Shown in pieces: positions 33,101 through 40,232 of a DNA stretch of 64,000 nucleotides (positions are counted from its first letter, which is position 1; every line of letters starts with the position of its first letter). This DNA is from JAPUDQ01 sp964538665 (GTDB lineage: Bacteria; Patescibacteriota; Saccharimonadia; Saccharimonadales; Saccharimonadaceae). The notes under the pieces were generated by a model that saw only the letters and a list, made by a program, of their open reading frames with translations, had not been told where the DNA came from and ran no database searches. Both the position numbers and the translations under genes were made by a program. Location: contig CAZIEB010000001.1 of NCBI GenBank assembly GCA_964538665.1, forward strand, positions 1 through 64,000. Direction: 5' to 3'.

Positions 33101-33345
33101 CCGCCTGGGTTGCCAACGGCGGTACCGGTGCCATCTTGGTATATCTTAAATTGGACATTGTAATAACCGTCTGGAACAGTAGCACCAGACGCAGTAAATA
33201 GCCGCCCTTGAAAATTGATCGTTTGATTTATTCCAGGAGCAGCAGATGATGTCGTAGACCATACGCCACTTAGAGCAACACTACTCATAACGAGCAGTAC
33301 TACGATAGCAGAGAATAGACGCCGTGGTGACACGCCCGAGAACAT
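30166..33345 (-). CDS. Large exported surface protein with jelly-roll domains
   Basis: 1059 residues. A signal peptide (about 10-35) is followed by an N-terminal domain (INQTINFQGRLFTASGATVPDGYYNVQFKIY) often seen at the start of Patescibacteria surface proteins. A low-complexity beta region (about 200-450) of Gly, Ala and Ser comes next. Two similar jelly-roll modules lie at about 500-640 and 660-800; each has SGTFTDMEVYYSADGT or SGTFNDFKIRYSRDGS and ends in ARTFFIDNLSI or ARTFNVDAFTM, as in CBM4/9-type sugar-binding domains. A C-terminal beta domain (about 890-1059) is last. It is upstream of and probably co-transcribed with the giant Kelch protein. Confidence 0.78.
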   Translation of the reverse strand: MFSGVSPRRLFSAIVVLLVMSSVALSGVWSTTSSAAPGINQTINFQGRLFTASGATVPDGYYNVQFKIYQDGTGTAVGNPGGTLLWTEDHINSASQGVLVRNGFMSVELGSVTAFGSSIDWNQDTLWLSMNIGNTNVSCTPFSSCGGDGEMVPMKRLSAVPYAMNALQLGGKTAGDFIQNQNASVQTAANFWIGGTARVDSGLLTPVIDTATGANLSIGLTNATGVTIGNSSGSASLVLSATQITLGVASSPTTLQAASQTSADTQGSALSIQGASGNGTGNGGNVSVQGGNAGGSAQYGGNLTLSGGSGNVSNGLVILGTAAYQTIGNDASCFPGGAETTTTSNCTIQQSSVNNNGSVIVGFTNDGQTAFMPNPTITTAGRIVYITASNATKDFQLSINGGGQGNLVAMRKNSSATMVWNGSAWTVSGASSSTTLQAAYDNTLQSAGGAELVVSKTSATNGLTIRDSSIDPVNGTLLSVQSSSAAGLLSVNSNVTEYVSNGGAETAGTSSTTFPANTWSALSGASVTRYTTPGNFIATGQGSVSVATSTSINSGVANRLKAQLSPNMMYNVSFTTRLASGTFTDMEVYYSADGTSANAQCATAKAAITSIWTKINCSFTAPSGGITANNSLMIRQASAGTARTFFIDNLSITIAADFNYATDGSVLDGDNFATNWLYAGLGTGSVTRSTTDGEDASDSARVSISAGAANAGIRNKLSLNPLPSTLYRITAYAKVASGTFNDFKIRYSRDGSTTAGGNYIDCVDYNTRSISTSQWTKVTCFIQTDATVATNPHVYFVGEASAARTFNVDAFTMTLTTNTAPNVQIGGGENGGPTTLLTLDKAASAPIAINNDALLGSMYYDTTLGKLQCYEADGWGACGSSPNTVVTIAPEFTNAVLHGTGIGTMVSDLCSDTLNINDGTSGQPDVCGTNETYNFYRWSSPQPSAQTYSVYVTYQLPATFKTFESGTTSIMGLTDSANSTVEYQVYKNDQASGLTTCGPLVQVSSGAVASWQTGLATGTADPSTCGFAPGNSIVFRINVTASQNSNAYIGNLNFIFSNR

Positions 33346-33498
33346 GGTGGAACAAGCCCCTTTTTTGTATTTGTATATGTTTTAACACTCAAAAAATATG
33401 AGTGATATGTGCATAAGGTACATGTGGTGGGGTGTTAGATAAACGCTTTTTTTGTTTTGTCTCTCGTTATCTACGGGTAATAATACTCGTTCTTTTGT
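33346..33498 (-). promoter_or_regulatory. Intergenic leader of the large surface-protein gene
   Basis: On the minus strand a 5-bp hairpin with an AT loop (CACTC/GAGTG, 33400-33420) and a T-rich stretch precede the RBS AAGGGGC, which lies about 8 bases before the ATG at 33345. It probably carries the promoter for the two large surface genes; no consensus pair could be fixed. Confidence 0.35.
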
Positions 33499-33517
33499 AA
33501 AAAAGCAAGAGCTTTTT
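33499..33517 (-). terminator. Compact terminator at the end of the PKD-type gene
   Basis: AAAAAGC-AAGA-GCTTTTT overlaps the stop codon of the gene ending at 33516 and is followed on the minus strand by a T run. Its A/T-flanked symmetry could let it work both ways. Confidence 0.55.
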
Positions 33518-34475
33518 AGGTGACGAGTTGCCCGCGAACTCGGAGTATGTGTTTTTCGCGTTTTTCACCAAGCCAAAAACTTATCACCGCTGTGATAATC
33601 GCCGCATAGAGTGGCCATATGACGAGTAGGATATGTCGCTGTGTCGTGGTGCTCTCAGCGACCGCAGCATCTGGTTGGCCATTGACGATGGCTGCGACCG
33701 TCATGAACGCGACTCGTCCATCAGCATCACTCGCTTGGATAGTTATCTGGTATATGCCAGGTTTTTTATACGTGTGCGGTACCGAAAATCCAATATTATC
33801 ACCGCGTGAGACGACAGAGTTTTCTGAGTCTCCCCACTGTACATTGACGGCATACGGTGGACGGCCGCCGATGAGATCAATCCGTAGAAGCATTTCTTGA
33901 TCAGGAAACATGCCTCGATATACTGCGTCGGTATTGATAAGGAGTTGTGCTGCGCCGAAATCAAACGATGCGATAGGCCCGGCTTGCGTTGGAAGTGCGT
34001 CATAAAAGACGGTGACGATGTTTGAGTCTGGGCCTGGTTGATTGAGCGCATCATAGACGCGCGCGATGAGCCTATTCTCGCCGATAAGTAAGTCTATCTG
34101 CACTGAGTATGTACCGGTGCTACTACACGGAGTCGAGCCGGCAAAAATGTCATTTTTGAATATTTCAACTAGAGTATTTGGTGGACACGTACCCGTGACC
34201 TCTATCGGGGTTTCGATAAATCGCTGCCCAGTCGTCGGCGTGACGATAGTTGCGCCCGTCGTCGGTGGTTTTCCCGGCACAACTCCGGTGAGACCGACAG
34301 AGCCTGATTCTGGCCCATCGTATGGCGTCGCCGCACGGGTGACAGAATTGATAGTAAACATGACTAATACCACACCTATAACTGTAAGGATGATGCCTAG
34401 CATCCGGTAGGGTATCTGCTTTTGAGGTGTGTGTGTGTTTGTATGGCGTGGATGCAACGATTTGCGAGCCATCAT
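33516..34475 (-). CDS. Bitopic membrane protein with Big-like and PKD-like exported domains
   Basis: 319 residues. N-terminal helix (about 27-46), Pro/Thr-rich linker, an Ig-like domain (about 72-155, FIETPIEVTGTCPPNTLVEIFKND), a PKD-like domain (about 190-265, VNVQWGDSEN and HTYKKPGIYQITI) and a C-terminal helix (about 280-302) with a basic tail. Both ends are cytoplasmic and the domains face out. TATACT (34482-34487, minus) lies 6 bases before the ATG at 34475, so the mRNA starts at the start codon. It sits between the DUF916-like gene and the large surface proteins, and may link them to the membrane. Confidence 0.75.
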   Translation of the reverse strand: MMARKSLHPRHTNTHTPQKQIPYRMLGIILTVIGVVLVMFTINSVTRAATPYDGPESGSVGLTGVVPGKPPTTGATIVTPTTGQRFIETPIEVTGTCPPNTLVEIFKNDIFAGSTPCSSTGTYSVQIDLLIGENRLIARVYDALNQPGPDSNIVTVFYDALPTQAGPIASFDFGAAQLLINTDAVYRGMFPDQEMLLRIDLIGGRPPYAVNVQWGDSENSVVSRGDNIGFSVPHTYKKPGIYQITIQASDADGRVAFMTVAAIVNGQPDAAVAESTTTQRHILLVIWPLYAAIITAVISFWLGEKREKHILRVRGQLVT

Positions 34476-34503
34476 GCCATCAGTATAGCATGAGCGTTAC
34501 GGA

Positions 34504-35502
34504 TTAGCGACGACGCCGGCCACGGCTCTGGCTGAGCAAGCGATCATTGTATCGCTTGATAGCAATTCTCAGGATAAAGAAGAGTGCGACGAGGCCGAGG
34601 AGTATGCCGGCAATTAGCTTATACGGGATGACCCAAAAACTTAGCTGTGAGGTCATTGTTTGACGGTTTTCGGCTGAGCCATAGGTAATTTCGAGATCGG
34701 CTGTGTAGCGACCAAATAACATTCGATTGCCAATTACGGTTTCATCGAGAGGTTGCTCGAATTTACGTGTGCTTCCAGGAAGAACATTACGGTTTTCGAG
34801 GTTGACATTGAGATTGGCTATCTTTTGGCCAAACATGTCTTTGATGCTGATTTGACCTCGTGGCTGTTCGTGTACATTACCCTCATTCTTGAGTCGCTCA
34901 TAGAACATGATTGGAGCTGATTCGAATACCCACGAGCGGTTCTGGTCTTTTTCGACATAGAATTCCTCCACACTCATTGCTTCTTTGGCGTCTCCGTTGA
35001 CCCTCAAAAGTACCAAAGTACCAAGACTTGCAGAGAGCGAAACACCAGTGCCGGATAGCTCAGGCGCTTCGGCAGTAAAGCGAATTACGCCGAAGTAACC
35101 GCCCGGTGCAGCGTTCGCCGGGATAGCGATATTAACAGTCAATTCTTCAATCTGACGAGGTTCTAGGGTGATTTCAGGTAGTGGCGAAATCCAGCTTTTG
35201 ATAGAGTAGGGACTCTCTTCACCTTCCTCAACCAAGATCTTAGGCGTGCCATCTTCTCCGGCAGCGACAAAGTCATTGATTTCATTTCGGACCAACAATC
35301 GCACCGGACTAATGTCACGTAGGCTAATTCGAGCTTCTACAGTCTCTCCAGGATTACCGCGTATGTCGAGTACTGGCGGTGCAATTTCAAGTGCTTGTCC
35401 GTTTCCTTGCTGAGGAGCTGATTGGCTCTGTGCAGAGACTGCAACGCTAGCGAGAGCCAGGAGTGCGATGCTACTAATCAAAATTCCGAGTATCTGCTTC
35501 AT
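34504..35502 (-). CDS. DUF916-like (WxL-interacting type) membrane protein
   Basis: 332 residues. A signal peptide (about 1-25) is followed by a first beta domain (about 38-160) with PGETVEARISLRDIS and PANAAPGGYFGVIRF. A second beta domain (about 170-285) ends at a C-terminal membrane helix (about 296-317) and a tail of Arg residues. This order, with the PGE(T) and P..G.Y.G.I.F signatures, is that of DUF916/DUF3324 proteins, which in Enterococcus and Lactobacillus bind WxL proteins and peptidoglycan. Three WxL-like paralogues are encoded directly upstream, and only three bases separate it from the nearest. I infer a surface complex homologous in layout to WxL operons. Confidence 0.75.
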   Translation of the reverse strand: MKQILGILISSIALLALASVAVSAQSQSAPQQGNGQALEIAPPVLDIRGNPGETVEARISLRDISPVRLLVRNEINDFVAAGEDGTPKILVEEGEESPYSIKSWISPLPEITLEPRQIEELTVNIAIPANAAPGGYFGVIRFTAEAPELSGTGVSLSASLGTLVLLRVNGDAKEAMSVEEFYVEKDQNRSWVFESAPIMFYERLKNEGNVHEQPRGQISIKDMFGQKIANLNVNLENRNVLPGSTRKFEQPLDETVIGNRMLFGRYTADLEITYGSAENRQTMTSQLSFWVIPYKLIAGILLGLVALFFILRIAIKRYNDRLLSQSRGRRRR

Positions 35503-35505
35503 ATG

Positions 35506-36636
35506 CTAAAACAAGGCGGTACAGATGTACGTTAGCGTGGTGGTATACGTACCAGGGGGCTGAACACCAGACACATTGACGATATATGAGGCGGTATAAA
35601 TCTGTGAGTTAGTAGGTCCAGGGCTTGTGCCAACAGTACCAAGTGCGCCACCGGAGCTGGCGCTGTTGGCGACGGTCTCACCACTAACAAATTTGAACTG
35701 ATCAACGGTCTGATAGCCTGTATTGGCTTGTGCTTTGAGGTCGGTACCATTTGACGCGGGCGACACCTCGGCACCAAAGGCCGGCGTTGAAGTCGCAACA
35801 GTGTTTGCACGAAGATTCATGCCGAACTCGCTTGTTCCGGGCGAGCCAGCGGCTTGTGTGGCCTTTGCGGGTATAGTGTTGCTTCCACTAGTCAGTGCGG
35901 GCCCGTTGACCGAAATTGTATAGCCTCTCTCAGCATTGGTGCTCGCAGCCATCTGAGATGTGGCAACGGCAGTATCTGTTGGCGAGAATAGTCGGTCGAA
36001 CTCTATCGCTCCGGGCGTACTACTCGTACAGTTTGCGGCAACGGTCTCTCCTGTACAAAATATCAATGATTCTGGCATAACTCCACTGAGCACAATTTGC
36101 TCAGCGGTGCTAGCGGCGACGGTACCGTTGTCTACTGCACCTGTTGCACCATCTGTGCCTGTATAGGTGGTAATACGTACATAAAATGACTCATTGACAG
36201 TAGTTGGGTTTGTGACACCGAGTAGTTGGTAGGACAGTGCTGCTCCTGCTGTCACGCTGGCAGCGGTACGAGTGATGTACGGAGATCCGTTTGTGGTGTT
36301 GTTGAGCGTAAATCCAGTTGCACCAGACTGTGTACCCATAGTCGCGCTCGTTGTGACGAGGCCAGTCGGTGTCGTACATGTGCCTCCAGCTTCAGTACAG
36401 TATTCAAACCGTATCGATCCGATATTGCCGTTACCGACATTTGGGACAGTAAATTCATAGAAGTGGTTGACGTTACCACCGGCGAGTGAGCCGCCGTCGC
36501 CGCCCGCACCCTGCTGTAGCGTCAGTGAACGAAGTGTTATTTGAGCAGCGGTCGCATTTCGCGACAGCATCAATGGGCTTGCTACCATCAAGAATAGCAG
36601 CAAAGCTGATAGGAACACCCTTCCACTTCGTCTCAT
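35506..36636 (-). CDS. WxL-like exported surface protein (paralogue 1)
   Basis: 376 residues. Signal peptide (about 8-30, cleavage after ATA), an N-terminal beta domain (about 35-170) opening with TLRSLTLQQGAGGDGGSLAGG, and a C-terminal WxL-like domain (about 195-376). The latter has FGMNLRANT, FKFVSGETVA, ASYIVNVSG and the end GTYTTTLTYICTALF, comparable with the YxxTLTWTL end of WxL domains but with Tyr instead of Trp. TACAAT lies upstream of the ATG (leaderless type). It is a tandem duplicate of the gene at 36891. WxL proteins bind cell walls non-covalently; that role is inferred. Confidence 0.72.
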   Translation of the reverse strand: MRRSGRVFLSALLLFLMVASPLMLSRNATAAQITLRSLTLQQGAGGDGGSLAGGNVNHFYEFTVPNVGNGNIGSIRFEYCTEAGGTCTTPTGLVTTSATMGTQSGATGFTLNNTTNGSPYITRTAASVTAGAALSYQLLGVTNPTTVNESFYVRITTYTGTDGATGAVDNGTVAASTAEQIVLSGVMPESLIFCTGETVAANCTSSTPGAIEFDRLFSPTDTAVATSQMAASTNAERGYTISVNGPALTSGSNTIPAKATQAAGSPGTSEFGMNLRANTVATSTPAFGAEVSPASNGTDLKAQANTGYQTVDQFKFVSGETVANSASSGGALGTVGTSPGPTNSQIYTASYIVNVSGVQPPGTYTTTLTYICTALF

Positions 36637-36890
36637 ACCTGTGATTGTAGCATGAGCTTTTTAGGGGCGTCAACAAATAATCCTCGCAGAAAGTACCATT
36701 TGCGCGATCAGTGAGTGTATCTGCGGTAATTGATATAGCTTTAGAAGTCTAGTGTGATGCGGTCATGCTCAACTAAAAAGTCCTCCTCTCGGGTGTGTAG
36801 TATGGTTCGCAACACCGCCAGATACTGTCAGTGAAGACAGTATGTATGGCAGGTGTGTGGTGGATAACTTTCTATACATAGTAGAGTGAA
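36637..36890 (-). other. Intergenic region with a perfect hairpin
   Basis: No gene is seen. ATACTGTC (36822-36829) pairs perfectly with GACAGTAT (36836-36843) around AGTGAA, without a T run, so it may be a processing site or protein-binding palindrome. GAGGAGGA on the minus strand at about 36790 looks like an RBS but precedes only a five-codon frame. Confidence 0.4.
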
Positions 36891-38039
36891 TCAGAATGTT
36901 GCGGTACAGATGTATGTCAGTGTCGAGGTGTAGGTACCGGCAGGTTGGCTACCTGGGACATTTGCGATGTAGGCGACAGTAAATATCTGTGCGTCACTTG
37001 GACCGGCTGCGGTATTATCACTCGCGGCTACAGTGTCACCCGACGTAAACTTATATTGCTCAGGTGTATCATAGCCAGTTGATGCCTGTCCGCGGTAGTT
37101 TGTGCCGTTCGGCGCAGGTGCTACTTCAAGGCCTACTGTAGGAGTAGTGATGTTTGCTTTGAGGTTGAGACCAAACTGTGCGGTACCAGGAACTGATATG
37201 CCGGCGGTATTCATACCAGCGATAGTGTTAGATCCTGAGGTGAGGGTTGGTCCGTTGACCGTGATGGCATAGCCCGCCCCCGCGTTGGTACTTGCAGCCA
37301 TTTGGGATTGTGATATCGCAGTTGCCGTTGGCGAAAACAGCTGGTTGAAAGCGATAGTACCATCAGTTGCCGTCGAACAGTCAGGGACAGTACTTGTCGC
37401 GATATCGAGGCCAATTGTTTCGCCTGTGCAGAAGACGAGCGATTCGGGCATGACTCCGCTAAGGATGATAGGTTCGGCAGTGCTTGCGGCTACCGTACCG
37501 TTATCTTGAGGAATACCAGTGGCGGTTGTGTTTGCGTAGGTTAATATACGTACGAAGAAAGTCTTATTGGTATCGGGAACAGTTGGGCCATAGACTGGGT
37601 TGGTGATGCCGAGCAATTGATACGAGACCGCGCCTGATGCTGCGGCAGCCGTGCGAGTAAGATAAGGAGCACCGTTTGTTGTGGCATTGAGAGTAAAACC
37701 AGTTGCACCAGATTGAGTTCCCATTGTGGCGCTGGTCGTTACAAGTCCTGTTGGAGTAACACACGTCCCTAACCCGACGTCAGCTGCTGTTTCACAGTAT
37801 TCAAACTTTATTGAACCGACTGTATTCGCGGGTAGGGTAAAGTTGAATAGGTGGTTAACGACGCCTCCAGGCTCTGATCCGCCGTCAGTGGCACCTGCTT
37901 GAAGAGTCAGGCTACGATTCGTAATTTGCGCGGCCGAGACCGGTGTATTCAGGAAAAATGGGCTAGCCGCCACTAATAATGCAAGCGCAACAAGCGACAA
38001 GCGCGAAACGATACGGTGAAATGTTTGTGGTGTTTTCAT
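36891..38039 (-). CDS. WxL-like exported surface protein (paralogue 2)
   Basis: 382 residues, the same layout as the previous gene. Signal peptide (about 12-36), N-terminal domain opening ITNRSLTLQAGATDGGSEPGG, shared block GLVTTSATMGTQSGATGFTL, then VMPESLVFCTGETI, and a C-terminal WxL-like domain ending GTYTSTLTYICTATF. The two proteins are clearly tandem duplicates with long identical blocks, so homologous recombination between them is possible. A leader of about 50 bases precedes the start, unlike paralogue 1. Confidence 0.72.
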   Translation of the reverse strand: MKTPQTFHRIVSRLSLVALALLVAASPFFLNTPVSAAQITNRSLTLQAGATDGGSEPGGVVNHLFNFTLPANTVGSIKFEYCETAADVGLGTCVTPTGLVTTSATMGTQSGATGFTLNATTNGAPYLTRTAAAASGAVSYQLLGITNPVYGPTVPDTNKTFFVRILTYANTTATGIPQDNGTVAASTAEPIILSGVMPESLVFCTGETIGLDIATSTVPDCSTATDGTIAFNQLFSPTATAISQSQMAASTNAGAGYAITVNGPTLTSGSNTIAGMNTAGISVPGTAQFGLNLKANITTPTVGLEVAPAPNGTNYRGQASTGYDTPEQYKFTSGDTVAASDNTAAGPSDAQIFTVAYIANVPGSQPAGTYTSTLTYICTATF

Positions 38040-38145
38040 GTGGTGGTTGTGTTTATTTTTTGAGGTGCTTTAGCCACACTGTAGCATGAGCATTTTGGCC
38101 ATGTCAACAATAATATGTATGAAAACTGTGGATAAGTCGTACTAT

Positions 38146-38877
38146 TCAGTATGTACCGGTCACGATAAGTGTTTGGTTGCTGCTGTATATCCCTCCCGGG
38201 GTGAGCTGTGCAACGTTAGCTATGTAGCTGATAGTGTAGGTCGTCTGTCCAGAATTTTTATCGGCATAAGCGATAGTCTCACCGCTGACGTAGCGAAATT
38301 CGTTTGGTGTAGCATAGTTTGGTGCAATCAAGCCAAAGCCAAAATCACCGTTATTGAGATTTGAACCGAAAGATACCGGGACAGTATTTGCCACGAGGTT
38401 GATACCAAACTGTTCGACGCCAACTTGCGGTGTGGTGGTCGCGGACATTGCATCAATTGTCGAATTACTATTTGTGAGCGATGACCCTACCAGTTGGACT
38501 ACATAGCCATATGTCGTGTAGTTTGAAACACGAAACGATGCGGTCGCGGTAAGGGTGCTTGTTGGGCTAAAGGTTCCGAAATTTGCTGCACTCGTCAAGA
38601 CCTCGAATGATAGGGCTGGATCAGGTGACGTATTGGTACCTGAATCAAGTTGGAAGTTTGCGCTCTGGGAGTTTCCGATTGCGATGTCACCTGTCGCGCC
38701 ACGTGCCTCAAAATTTGAAGAGCTAGACTGCAGCATCCCACCAGTGCCTATGACCCCTTCATCAAACCGGTAATTGGGTGACTGTAATGACTGCGCAAAC
38801 AGAGGAATAGGGAAGAATAATGCCCCGATGACAGCTATTACACTCAAAACAATGACAAAACTCCGTGCCATAAGCAT
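38146..38877 (-). CDS. WxL-like exported surface protein (paralogue 3, short)
   Basis: 243 residues. Signal peptide (about 1-27, FFPIPLFAQS). The N-terminal domain differs from the other two (YRFDEGVIGTGGMLQSSSSNFEARG), while the C-terminal part (about 100-243) shows the same FGINLVANT, FRYVSGETIAYA, TISYIANVAQL and GGIYSSNQTLIVTGTY pattern. The start is taken at 38877; 38871 is equally possible, and the frame continues to 38907 without an RBS. It is the first gene of the minus-strand surface cluster and divergent from the gene at 38964. Confidence 0.7.
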   Translation of the reverse strand: MLMARSFVIVLSVIAVIGALFFPIPLFAQSLQSPNYRFDEGVIGTGGMLQSSSSNFEARGATGDIAIGNSQSANFQLDSGTNTSPDPALSFEVLTSAANFGTFSPTSTLTATASFRVSNYTTYGYVVQLVGSSLTNSNSTIDAMSATTTPQVGVEQFGINLVANTVPVSFGSNLNNGDFGFGLIAPNYATPNEFRYVSGETIAYADKNSGQTTYTISYIANVAQLTPGGIYSSNQTLIVTGTY

Positions 38878-38963
38878 TATTGTCACGTGTTGGCCGTCAT
38901 TTTGCAAGTTGCGGTATCAGTACATAAGCGGTATAGTTACTATGGATACAATAAGACAAACAT

Positions 38964-39968
38964 ATGGATAGCACACAAAGTTCGGGGCCAAAACCCGAAG
39001 AACTCAAACCAGTAGAGGCGCCGGCGTCACAGTCGGCTGCGCCGTCAATGAAGTCTGGCTATAAGTCTCGTCGAATTGCCTATCGTCCGACAAAACGAGC
39101 GACGTTTATCGGTATTGCGGTGATAATCGGTCTATTGGTCGCGCTCAGTGTTGGATTGTTCTTCCTCGTCAGGGGGCAGGGTGGTTTGCAGTCAGCGTTG
39201 TTTGGGGATCAAGTAGTGATAGACCCGGGGAGTCTCGAGTCACTAGGCGTGAGCCGCAATCAAGTCAGTACTCAAGGCGCTGAACTAATCATTGGGCCAA
39301 GTACTCGTTTCAATGGAAAAGTACAGTTGGGCGGTGACGTCAGCGTGGCGGGACAACTCCAGCTCAACAACGCACTGTCGGCCAGCTCGGCCAATCTCGG
39401 CAACGTCCAGGCTGCAAATGTATCGCTGGGGCAATTTACTGCCAGCGGCAATGGTACGGTCGGGACACTAAATGCTCGTCAGGACCTCAATGTTGCTGGT
39501 ACGACTCGATTGCAGGGACCGGTTGCGATTGGTCAGCTGTTGACGGTAAACAACAACTTAAACGTTGCGGGCAACGTTGCGGTCGGTGGCACGCTCAGTG
39601 TGCGGAATTTTCAGGCCAGTAGCTTGACGTCTGATACGACATTGACAATAGGTGGTCACGTGATTACTCGAGGCGCTGCACCGGGTGTAAGCGCTGGTGG
39701 TGCAGTTGGTAGCAATGGGACCGTATCGATCAGCGGCAATGATGCATCGGGTACGGTTGCGGTAAACACAGGCACTGGTGCGGGCAATGGTATCGTGGCG
39801 CAGGTGTCATTCACGCGTGCGTACTCATCAACTCCACATGTTGTGATTACGCCTGTTGGCATTGGCGTAAAGTTTTTTGTCAATCGTAGCCCCAGCGGTT
39901 TTTCGATTGGGGTCAGTGAAGGTATGCCGCCAGGCGGGTTTGCCTTTGACTACATCGTCATGCAGTAG
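38964..39968 (+). CDS. Single-pass membrane protein with beta-helix repeats
   Basis: 334 residues. A polar N-terminus and basic patch (KSRRIAYRPTKR) precede one membrane helix (about 49-69). A beta-helical region (about 100-225) of short repeats follows (VQLGGDVSVAGQLQLNNAL, LNARQDLNVAGTTRLQGPV, LNVAGNVAVGGTLSVRN). This resembles bactofilin or pectate-lyase-like coils, and here it faces outside. A C-terminal domain (about 240-334) ends GGFAFDYIVMQ, a fold seen at the ends of tail-fibre-like proteins. It is divergent from the WxL-like cluster and convergent with the ATPase operon. Confidence 0.65.
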   Translation: MDSTQSSGPKPEELKPVEAPASQSAAPSMKSGYKSRRIAYRPTKRATFIGIAVIIGLLVALSVGLFFLVRGQGGLQSALFGDQVVIDPGSLESLGVSRNQVSTQGAELIIGPSTRFNGKVQLGGDVSVAGQLQLNNALSASSANLGNVQAANVSLGQFTASGNGTVGTLNARQDLNVAGTTRLQGPVAIGQLLTVNNNLNVAGNVAVGGTLSVRNFQASSLTSDTTLTIGGHVITRGAAPGVSAGGAVGSNGTVSISGNDASGTVAVNTGTGAGNGIVAQVSFTRAYSSTPHVVITPVGIGVKFFVNRSPSGFSIGVSEGMPPGGFAFDYIVMQ

Positions 39969-40232
39969 TTAGACGTCGATAAAAATCATCACTTCTTCGT
40001 GCCGGACGGTCAAAATACCTGAATTGATATCAAATACTACAGGCTCATTGTCTGCTGTTTCGATGACAATTTCGCAGGGCACCAGGACCGAGAACATATC
40101 TGCGTGACCTGGGAGAATATCAAACACCCCAACTTTGTTTTGCGCGGTGACTGATAGCGCAGGACCTTCGTAGTAGATGTGGAACGGAGCTCTCGCGATG
40201 ACGGTCAGTTGTTCTGGTGTCTCGTTGCTCAT
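39969..40232 (-). CDS. atpC: F1-type ATPase epsilon-like subunit, short form
   Basis: 87 residues forming only the N-terminal beta sandwich of epsilon (LTVIARAPFHIYYEGPALSVTAQNKVGVFDILPGHADMFSVL). The C-terminal helical hairpin that inhibits hydrolysis in standard enzymes is absent. The ATG overlaps the beta stop (ATGA). It is the last gene of the seven-gene operon. Without the hairpin this ATPase would lack epsilon-type self-inhibition. Confidence 0.8.
   Translation of the reverse strand: MSNETPEQLTVIARAPFHIYYEGPALSVTAQNKVGVFDILPGHADMFSVLVPCEIVIETADNEPVVFDINSGILTVRHEEVMIFIDV

Noticed and set aside
36781..36800. GAGGAGGA on the minus strand as an RBS of a small gene
   Set aside because: The only following frame has five codons before a stop.
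36822..36843. Perfect ATACTGTC hairpin as a terminator of the WxL-like gene
   Set aside because: No T run on either strand; kept only as an unexplained hairpin in the intergenic note.
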